A DNA stretch of 5,951 bases from an uncultured Eubacteriales bacterium (GTDB lineage Bacteria > Bacillota > Clostridia > Oscillospirales > CAG-272), in the NCBI GenBank assembly GCA_949878535.1, contig CATLAS010000068.1:1-5951 (forward strand). Direction: 5' to 3'. The notes beneath the pieces are model-generated. The model saw only the letters and a list, made by a program, of their open reading frames with translations, was not told where the DNA came from and did no database searches. The position numbers and the translations under genes were made by a program. Below are positions 1 to 3,883 of this stretch, in pieces (the stretch's first letter is position 1; each line of letters opens with the position of its first letter).

Positions 1-3
1 GAC

Positions 4-9
4 TATAAT
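4..9 (+). promoter_or_regulatory. Candidate -10 box of the attenuator/aro operon promoter
   Basis: A perfect TATAAT lies at the left edge of the window. Transcription would start near position 16, leaving about 44 nt of leader before the leader-peptide ATG at 60. The matching -35 box would lie outside the window, so it cannot be checked. A second AT-rich hexamer, TATATT at 23-28, would put the start at about 35, too close to the leader ribosome binding site, so it is less likely. The assignment rests on the -10 match and position only. Confidence 0.45.
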
Positions 10-40
10 TATTTCATAGGCTATATATTGTAAAAGGAAA

Positions 41-46
41 GAAAGG
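41..46 (+). promoter_or_regulatory. Ribosome binding site of the leader peptide
   Basis: GAAAGG lies 13 nt upstream of the ATG at 60. The same GAAAGG with the same 13-nt spacing precedes tyrA (1560-1565, ATG 1579), and GAAAGGA with 11-nt spacing precedes aroA. The site therefore follows the pattern of the real genes in this operon, which supports translation of the short leader ORF. Confidence 0.75.
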
Positions 47-59
47 CAACATTACCAAT

Positions 60-134
60 ATGAAAAACGGTATTTTTTATGCATACAGCTATTTCTACTT
101 TTACTTTCCGGTAAAAGAATTTTGTGCTGCATGA
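60..134 (+). CDS. Phe/Tyr-rich leader peptide of the aro operon attenuator (24 aa)
   Basis: This short ORF encodes a 24-residue peptide that begins MKNGIFYAY and continues SYFYFYFPVKEF before ending CAA and a TGA stop. Ten of 24 residues are aromatic: Tyr at 7, 9, 11, 13 and 15, and Phe at 6, 12, 14, 16 and 21. There is no Trp. Such a codon run followed by an intrinsic terminator ahead of a biosynthetic operon is the hallmark of ribosome-mediated attenuation, as in enterobacterial pheA, whose leader is also Phe-rich. The peptide is probably not functional itself; the speed at which ribosomes cross the Tyr/Phe codons (75-107) would report charged tRNA-Tyr and tRNA-Phe levels. A ribosome binding site matching those of the operon genes lies upstream. 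The stop codon (132-134) sits inside the segment that pairs with the terminator 5' arm, as this mechanism requires. I do not recognise a named homologue. Confidence 0.9.
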   Translation: MKNGIFYAYSYFYFYFPVKEFCAA

Positions 135-145
135 ATAGCCGTTTT
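64..145 (+). promoter_or_regulatory. Anti-antiterminator (1:2) long-range hairpin
   Basis: Two blocks of complementarity flank the aromatic codons. AAAACGG (64-70) pairs perfectly with CCGTTTT (139-145). TTTATGCA (76-83) pairs with TGCATGAA (128-135) through seven Watson-Crick pairs and one G-U. A small asymmetric internal loop separates the blocks. The loop 84-127 contains codons 9-16 and a minor hairpin, CTTTTAC/GTAAAAG (98-117). When no ribosome is on the leader, this fold would hide segment 128-145, leave the terminator 5' arm free and so favour termination. The pairing is read from the sequence; its role is inferred from known attenuators. Confidence 0.65.
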
Positions 146-172
146 ATATAAAACAACGAATTTCACGCAGCA
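125..172 (+). promoter_or_regulatory. Antiterminator (2:3) hairpin
   Basis: Segment 125-135, which spans the leader stop codon, pairs with 162-172, which contains the terminator 5' arm. Ten of 11 positions pair, the exception being A131 opposite C166. The enclosed loop contains the perfect palindrome GTTTTATATAAAAC (141-154), which could form a small hairpin of its own. A ribosome stalled on the Tyr/Phe codons (84-107) would leave 125-135 exposed, allow this pairing, block the terminator and permit read-through to aroF. A ribosome that reaches the stop at 132-134 would cover the segment and let the terminator form. Confidence 0.75.
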
Positions 173-190
173 GCCGCTGCGTGATTTTTT
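163..190 (+). terminator. Intrinsic terminator of the attenuator
   Basis: A perfect 9-bp GC-rich stem, TCACGCAGC (163-171) with GCTGCGTGA (176-184), has a 4-nt loop AGCC and is followed directly by six T residues (185-190). This is a textbook Rho-independent terminator. It lies 28 nt after the leader stop codon and before any structural gene, which marks it as an attenuator and not the end of an upstream gene. Its 5' arm is the segment contested by the antiterminator. Confidence 0.92.
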
Positions 191-211
191 GTTTATAAGC
201 TTTATTTAAAC

Positions 212-479
212 AAAGCCTCTCCAGCAAAGGGAGCTTGAGACCAAAGAGGACAATCCCCCCAGTCATAGCAAACCACACAAGCAAAGCCTCCTTTGTGCAA
301 AAGGAGGTGGCACGGCGTAGCCGTGACGGAGGAATTGTTCAAATATCATTTTGAATAATTAGCAAATCGGCAGTATATGCAAAACAATCCCCCCGTCGCT
401 GTCGCTTCGCTTGGCGCCACCCCCCCCTTTGCACAAGGGGGGCTTGGGGTTAGGGTTAAGGTTGCTGGGGGGAGGCTTT
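212..479. repeat. Composite palindromic repeat region A, upstream of aroF
   Basis: This region fills most of the 334-bp gap between the attenuator terminator and aroF. It is bounded by imperfect outer inverted repeats: AAAGCCTCTCCAGCAA (212-227) and its complement TTGCTGGGGGGAGGCTTT (462-479), which differ by two bases in the C-run. Inside are a shorter inverted-repeat element (284-445) and an isolated fragment, GGACAATCCCCCC (248-260), that also occurs in copy B at 3711-3723. The nesting suggests repeated insertion or decay of one repeat family. No ORF with gene-like content is present. The remaining flanks, 191-211 and 480-507, are AT-rich with no recognised feature. Confidence 0.75.
284..445. 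repeat. MITE-like inverted-repeat element, copy A
   Basis: The left arm (284-339) and right arm (383-445) are imperfect inverted repeats around an AT-rich core (340-382). The left arm holds hairpins CCTCCTTT/AAAGGAGG (287-307) and CACGGC-GTA-GCCGTG (311-325), then ends in ATTGTT. The right arm begins AACAAT and ends with CCCCCCTT/AAGGGGGG (422-442). There is no transposase gene, so this is a small non-autonomous element or structured intergenic repeat. The right arm is almost identical to that of copy B (385-419 against 3714-3748, one mismatch), while the core is inverted relative to copy B. I recognise no named family. Confidence 0.75.
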
Positions 480-507
480 AAGTTCTGTAGTACATACAAA
501 ATTCAAA

Positions 508-515
508 GAAAAGGA
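508..515 (+). promoter_or_regulatory. Ribosome binding site that sets the aroF start at 525
   Basis: GAAAAGGA lies 9 nt before the ATG at 525. It selects this ATG over the in-frame TTG at 411, which lies inside the right arm of the palindromic repeat and has no such site. Confidence 0.8.
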
Positions 516-524
516 TATAAAACC

Positions 525-1538
525 ATGATCGCAGTTTTACGGCAAGATGCCACACAGGAACAAATAGAAAGCCTTTGCAGTTGGTTTCGTGAAAAAGGAC
601 TGGACGTCCACATCTCCCGGGGGGAATATCAAACGATTCTGGGATTGATCGGTGATACCAGCCGCATCGACACTGATCTTTTGTGCGGGCTGAGTATTAT
701 AGAATCTGCAACTCGGGTATCTGAGCCTTACAAAAGCGCAAACCGGAAATTTCATCCCCAGGATACCGTCGTATCTGTATCCGATACCGTGCGCATCGGC
801 GGAGGACATTTTGCACTAATCGCCGGTCCCTGCTCCGTAGAAAGTGGAGAACAGATCACTACTGTTGCACAGGCGGTGCAGAAAGCAGGGGCAGCAATCC
901 TCCGGGGCGGTGCATTCAAACCTCGCACCTCTCCCTACGATTTTCAGGGGCTGGGCGGAGAAGGTATCAAAATGCTGTCCCAGGCAAAACAAATTACCGG
1001 CATGCCCATCGTGACGGAAATTATGAACGCCAATCAGTTGGATTTGTTTGAGGACGTAGATATTATCCAAGTGGGCGCACGCAATATGCAAAATTTTGAT
1101 TTGCTGAAGGAATTGGGGCGCTGCGGCAAGCCCATCCTGCTGAAGCGGGGACTGTCCAGCACCATCAAAGAACTCCTTATGAGCGCAGAATATATCATGG
1201 CTGGCGGCTGCGAGGAGGTAATCCTATGCGAACGGGGCATCCGTACCTTTGAAACTTATACAAGAAACACGCTGGATCTGTCTGCAATCGCCGTTCTCCA
1301 GGAGCGGACCCACCTGCCTGTCATTGTAGATCCCAGCCACGCAACCGGTGCTGCCCGCCTGGTCGCTCCCATGGCTCGCGCAGCAGCAGCAGCAGGTGCA
1401 GACGGCATTATGATTGAAGTACACAATGATCCTGCCAGCGCATTGTGTGACGGAGTGCAGGCACTGACGCCGGAGCAGTTTGCTGCAGTAGCAGCAGACG
1501 TAAAGGCAGTACGCGGCGCTCTGGGACTTGATAAATAA
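525..1538 (+). CDS. aroF: 3-deoxy-7-phosphoheptulonate (DAHP) synthase, class I-beta
   Basis: This enzyme condenses phosphoenolpyruvate and erythrose-4-phosphate to DAHP in the cytoplasm, the first step of the shikimate pathway. From ATG 525 the protein has 337 residues. An N-terminal ferredoxin-like regulatory domain (about 1-70, MIAVLRQDAT) precedes a TIM-barrel catalytic domain. Family motifs are IAGPCSVES (99-107), LRGGAFKPRTSPY (126-138), QVGARNMQNFDLL (182-194), KPILLKRG (202-209), VDPSHATG (268-275) and IMIEVHNDP (295-303). The four expected metal ligands are Cys103, His272, Glu298 and Asp302; Lys132 and Arg134 lie in the PEP-binding loop. In this class the N-terminal domain mediates feedback inhibition by Tyr and/or Phe, which would match the leader-peptide codons. 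No chorismate mutase domain is fused. An in-frame extension back to TTG 411 encodes repeat sequence (APPPPLHKGG) and is rejected. tyrA follows after 40 bp. Confidence 0.96.
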   Translation: MIAVLRQDATQEQIESLCSWFREKGLDVHISRGEYQTILGLIGDTSRIDTDLLCGLSIIESATRVSEPYKSANRKFHPQDTVVSVSDTVRIGGGHFALIAGPCSVESGEQITTVAQAVQKAGAAILRGGAFKPRTSPYDFQGLGGEGIKMLSQAKQITGMPIVTEIMNANQLDLFEDVDIIQVGARNMQNFDLLKELGRCGKPILLKRGLSSTIKELLMSAEYIMAGGCEEVILCERGIRTFETYTRNTLDLSAIAVLQERTHLPVIVDPSHATGAARLVAPMARAAAAAGADGIMIEVHNDPASALCDGVQALTPEQFAAVAADVKAVRGALGLDK

Positions 1539-1559
1539 AGCAGCAGCGCCAAATTCTAC

Positions 1560-1565
1560 GAAAGG
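1560..1565 (+). promoter_or_regulatory. Ribosome binding site of tyrA
   Basis: GAAAGG lies 13 nt upstream of the tyrA ATG. The spacing is long but identical to that of the leader peptide, so it appears normal for this genome. Confidence 0.7.
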
Positions 1566-1578
1566 CACAGAATAAAAT

Positions 1579-2415
1579 ATGACAGTAGGAATTGCAGGAC
1601 TCGGACTAATCGGCGGCTCTCTTGCAAAAGCATATAAAGCAGCAAAAGAACCGGCAACCGTTCTGGGCTTTGACCGGGACGTATCCATCACCCATATCGC
1701 CCAAATCGACGGAGCACTGGACGGAGAGCTCACAACAGAAAAAATCGCAGAATGCGATTTAATTCTCATTGCTCTGTACACAGGAGCAGCAGCAGAATAT
1801 CTGGAAAAAATTGCACCTTATGTCCGTCCAGATGCTGTGGTAGTGGACTGCTGCGGCACAAAACGTACCATCTGTAAAGCAGGCTTTGCCATCGCGGAAA
1901 AATATGGCTTCATCTATGCAGGCGGACATCCCATGGCAGGATCCCAGTATTCCGGATTTAAATACAGCCGGGCAAACCTGTTCTGGGGTTCTTCTATGAT
2001 TATTGTCCCCTCCCGGTTTGACGACATCCATCTTACAGCGCATATTAAAAGTCTGCTGGAACCGGTGGGATTTGGCAGAATCACGATTACCACAGCAGAG
2101 CAGCATGACCAGATGATTGCGTTCACCTCTCAAATGCCCCACGTGGTATCCAATGCTTTTATCAAAAGTCCCACGGCAAAAGCCCATAAAGGCTTTTCCG
2201 CTGGAAGCTATAAGGATCTTACCCGGGTTGCATGGCTGAACGAGATCATGTGGACGGAGCTATTTTTTGAGAATCAGGATTTCCTGCTGCAGGAAATGGA
2301 TTACCTGATCGACGCATTAAAAGAATACCGAACTGCACTGGCAAACGGAGACAGGGAAGCAATGACGAAACTACTTGCGCAGGGACGCAGATGCAAGGAG
2401 GAAATAGACGGATAA
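1579..2415 (+). CDS. tyrA: Prephenate dehydrogenase
   Basis: This enzyme oxidatively decarboxylates prephenate to 4-hydroxyphenylpyruvate, the committed step to tyrosine, in the cytoplasm. The 278-residue protein opens with a Rossmann fold: GLGLIGGS (7-14) and, at the end of the second strand, GFDRD (30-34), whose Asp32 suggests NAD+ preference. Further family motifs are VVDCCGTKR (88-96), GGHPMAGSQYSG (115-126) and SQMPHVVSNAF (184-194). His117, His188 and Arg216 occupy positions resembling the active-site residues of characterised enzymes; that is by motif similarity only. The length fits a stand-alone dehydrogenase without a C-terminal ACT domain and without a fused chorismate mutase, so feedback control may rest on AroF and the attenuator. 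Arogenate use cannot be excluded from sequence. It lies 40 bp after aroF and 23 bp before aroB. Confidence 0.94.
   Translation: MTVGIAGLGLIGGSLAKAYKAAKEPATVLGFDRDVSITHIAQIDGALDGELTTEKIAECDLILIALYTGAAAEYLEKIAPYVRPDAVVVDCCGTKRTICKAGFAIAEKYGFIYAGGHPMAGSQYSGFKYSRANLFWGSSMIIVPSRFDDIHLTAHIKSLLEPVGFGRITITTAEQHDQMIAFTSQMPHVVSNAFIKSPTAKAHKGFSAGSYKDLTRVAWLNEIMWTELFFENQDFLLQEMDYLIDALKEYRTALANGDREAMTKLLAQGRRCKEEIDG
2395..2401 (+). promoter_or_regulatory. Strong but distant Shine-Dalgarno for aroB
   Basis: AAGGAGG is the best Shine-Dalgarno match in the window, yet it lies 37 nt upstream of the aroB ATG, inside the last codons of tyrA. The 14 nt directly before the ATG (2425-2438) contain no alternative. 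The hairpin at 2405-2424 lies between the two and, when folded, would shorten the effective spacing to about 17 nt. Assignment to aroB is inference. Confidence 0.45.
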
Positions 2416-2424
2416 ATCCGTCTA
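2405..2424 (+). promoter_or_regulatory. Perfect hairpin over the tyrA stop codon
   Basis: TAGACGGA (2405-2412) and TCCGTCTA (2417-2424) form a perfect 8-bp stem with loop TAAA, which contains the tyrA stop codon TAA (2413-2415). No T-tract follows, so it is not an intrinsic terminator. It separates AAGGAGG from the aroB start and may act as a spacer or a translational coupling element. Confidence 0.65.
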
Positions 2425-2438
2425 TGATCTAAACATAT

Positions 2439-3491
2439 ATGAAAACAATACAGGTAAACGCATCCAAAAAATACGATGTTTGCATAGGTAAAAATATTCT
2501 GGGTGAGCTGGGCACGCGTGTTCGTTCACTCCTCGGGACACACGCACGTATTGCCATTGTAACGGACGATACGGTAAACGCTCTCTACGGAGCGGCACTG
2601 GAGCAGGCTTTAGACGGTATCGACTGCGTAAAATTTGTATTTCCCGCAGGAGAAGCCTCCAAAACCATTTCCACCTACAGCGCCCTACTGGAATTTCTCG
2701 CTAAAAATCAATTGACCCGGACAGACGCCATCGTCGCTTTTGGCGGCGGCGTGGTGGGCGATCTTGCAGGATTCGCAGCCGCAACCTATCTGCGTGGGAT
2801 CCCGTTCATTCAAGTTCCCACTACGCTCCTTGCCGCAGTGGATTCCTCCGTTGGCGGCAAAACTGCGGTGGACCTTGCCGCAGGAAAAAATCTGTGCGGC
2901 GCGTTCTGGCAGCCGGAACTGGTTTTGTGTGATTATACCCTGCTGGACACCCTGCCTGATGAAATTTTTTCCGACGGCATGGCGGAGGTAATCAAATACG
3001 GCATGATCCGGGATGAGAATTTATTCCGCCGCCTGCACCAGCCGGTACGCACAGATCCCGAGGATGTAATCGCTGCCTGCGTTTCTATTAAGCGGGACAT
3101 TGTGCAGGAGGACGAGCGGGATTGTGGAATTCGTGCCCTGCTCAATTTCGGACACACTGCGGCACACGGTATCGAGCTTTGCTCCGACTATCAGATTCCC
3201 CACGGCAGAGCCGTAGCAGCAGGTATGGTAATTGCCAGCCGCGGGGCACATAAGCTGGGGCTGTGCGAAGGAGATATTGCAGATAAGCTATGTGATCTTC
3301 TCACATTGCACGATTTGCCAACCCAGTGTAATTTTTCACCCCGTCAACTTGCCGATGCGGCACTTTCCGATAAGAAAAGAGCTGGCGGCAACATAACTCT
3401 GATTCTTCCAGAAAAAATCGGGCATTGCATTCCGTATAAAATTCCTGTCACTCATTTGGAAGACTTCTTCTGGGCTGGAATGGAGCAGTAA
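2439..3491 (+). CDS. aroB: 3-Dehydroquinate synthase
   Basis: This enzyme converts DAHP to 3-dehydroquinate, the second step of the shikimate pathway, using NAD+ and a divalent metal (usually Zn2+) in the cytoplasm. The 350-residue length is typical. The N-terminal Rossmann-like domain holds PAGEASKT (69-76) and FGGGVVGDLAGF (101-112); then come QVPTTLLAAVDSSVGGKTAV (125-144) and GAFWQPELV (154-162). The C-terminal domain carries the metal ligands Glu183 (GMAEVIKYG), His239 (NFGHTAAHGIE) and His255 (IPHGRAVAAGM). Lys141, Lys150 and Lys218 lie in conserved substrate-binding motifs. The start at 2439 gives the normal N-terminus MKTIQVNASKKYDV; the in-frame ATG at 2424 is followed after one codon by a stop. 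Initiation probably depends on coupling to tyrA. The stop codon abuts a palindromic repeat. Confidence 0.96.
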   Translation: MKTIQVNASKKYDVCIGKNILGELGTRVRSLLGTHARIAIVTDDTVNALYGAALEQALDGIDCVKFVFPAGEASKTISTYSALLEFLAKNQLTRTDAIVAFGGGVVGDLAGFAAATYLRGIPFIQVPTTLLAAVDSSVGGKTAVDLAAGKNLCGAFWQPELVLCDYTLLDTLPDEIFSDGMAEVIKYGMIRDENLFRRLHQPVRTDPEDVIAACVSIKRDIVQEDERDCGIRALLNFGHTAAHGIELCSDYQIPHGRAVAAGMVIASRGAHKLGLCEGDIADKLCDLLTLHDLPTQCNFSPRQLADAALSDKKRAGGNITLILPEKIGHCIPYKIPVTHLEDFFWAGMEQ

Positions 3492-3512
3492 AAGCCCCCC
3501 CAGCAAAGGGAG
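3491..3512. repeat. Outer repeat arm fragment at the end of aroB
   Basis: AAAGCCCCCCCAGCAAAGGGAG matches the outer left arm of region A (212-232, AAAGCCTCTCCAGCAAAGG) apart from C-run changes. It begins on the last base of the aroB stop codon, so the repeat was inserted, or has extended, right up to the gene end. No matching outer right arm is seen on the aroA side. The stretch 3513-3576 that follows holds no gene or recognised site. Confidence 0.6.
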
Positions 3513-3576
3513 TTGGTACAAAGCATACCGCATCAGCCCATGTCACCCATGTGAGGATCCACTTCGCGGCTCCATA

Positions 3577-3592
3577 GGGAGGTGGGCTCGCC
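3577..3592. repeat. Degenerate extra copy of the left-arm motif
   Basis: GGGAGGTGGGCTCGCC resembles GGGAGGTGGCTCGCC in the left arm of copy B (3632-3646), with one extra G, and lies about 55 bp before it. It looks like a decayed or truncated additional arm of the same repeat family. Confidence 0.45.
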
Positions 3593-3615
3593 GCAGGCTC
3601 CTACCTACTTCATAC

Positions 3616-3774
3616 GCCTCCCTTGTGTAAAGGGAGGTGGCTCGCCTTTGGCGAGTCGGAGGGATTGTTTGCATATACTACCGATTTATAGATTATCTAA
3701 AATGATAGCAGGACAATCCCCCCGTCGCTGTCGCTTCGCTGGGCGCCACCCCCCTTTGCACAAGGGGGGGGCTT
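3616..3774. repeat. MITE-like inverted-repeat element, copy B, between aroB and aroA
   Basis: The architecture is as in copy A: left arm (3616-3670) with hairpins CCTCCCTT/AAGGGAGG (3617-3637) and CTCGCC-TTT-GGCGAG (3641-3655), an AT-rich core (3671-3710), and a right arm (3711-3774) ending in a C-run/G-run hairpin. The second left-arm hairpin has different bases from copy A (CACGGC-GTA-GCCGTG) but the same shape, which suggests selection for structure or independent drift of paired positions. The core matches the reverse complement of copy A's core at roughly 30 of 40 positions. The element accounts for much of the 392-bp gap inside the operon. No terminator T-tract is present on the + strand, so read-through is plausible. 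Confidence 0.75.
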
Positions 3775-3800
3775 GGGGTTGAAGAGGACACTTCCCTATA

Positions 3801-3817
3801 GAGCCTTACAGTGGCTC
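3801..3817 (+). other. Small hairpin upstream of aroA
   Basis: GAGCC (3801-3805) and GGCTC (3813-3817) form a 5-bp stem with a 7-nt loop in the aroA 5' region. There is no T-tract and no match to a known riboswitch. It is reported only as visible structure in the 103-bp stretch between copy B and aroA. Confidence 0.3.
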
Positions 3818-3866
3818 CTCATACGGGAGACTAATGAAGCTTGTGCGAGTAAGATACACAATTCAC

Positions 3867-3873
3867 GAAAGGA
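3867..3873 (+). promoter_or_regulatory. Ribosome binding site that sets the aroA start at 3884
   Basis: GAAAGGA lies 10 nt before the ATG at 3884 and resembles the sites of aroF, tyrA and the leader peptide. It argues against the in-frame start at 3773, which lies at the end of the palindromic repeat. Confidence 0.8.
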
Positions 3874-3883
3874 ACCGAACATT

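Noticed and set aside
98..117. CTTTTAC/GTAAAAG hairpin as a first terminator.
   Set aside because: AT-rich, lies within the leader peptide ORF and lacks a T-tract; at most a pause or sub-loop of the 1:2 structure.
305..317. AGGTGGCACGGCG resembles the T-box antiterminator motif AGGGTGGNACCGCG in the right place for an aromatic operon.
   Set aside because: It lacks one G and has a C to G change, no specifier stem or partner terminator fits, and the same site in repeat copy B reads AGGTGGCTCGCC. It is part of the repeat arm.
422..442. C-run/G-run hairpin as a possible terminator before aroF.
   Set aside because: No T-tract follows on either strand, and the same hairpin lies inside the operon before aroA; it is a repeat arm.
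445..470. Telomere-like GGTTAGGGTTAAGGTT run.
   Set aside because: Only about three degenerate units at the edge of the repeat, not present in copy B; likely drift in a G-rich arm.
1224..1781. 185-codon frame on the - strand across aroF and tyrA.
   Set aside because: Shadow of conserved coding sequence, with no start context and no recognisable motif.
3582..3782. 66-codon ORF between aroB and aroA.
   Set aside because: It lies within the palindromic repeat, has low-complexity repeat-derived content, no ribosome binding site and no recognisable domain.
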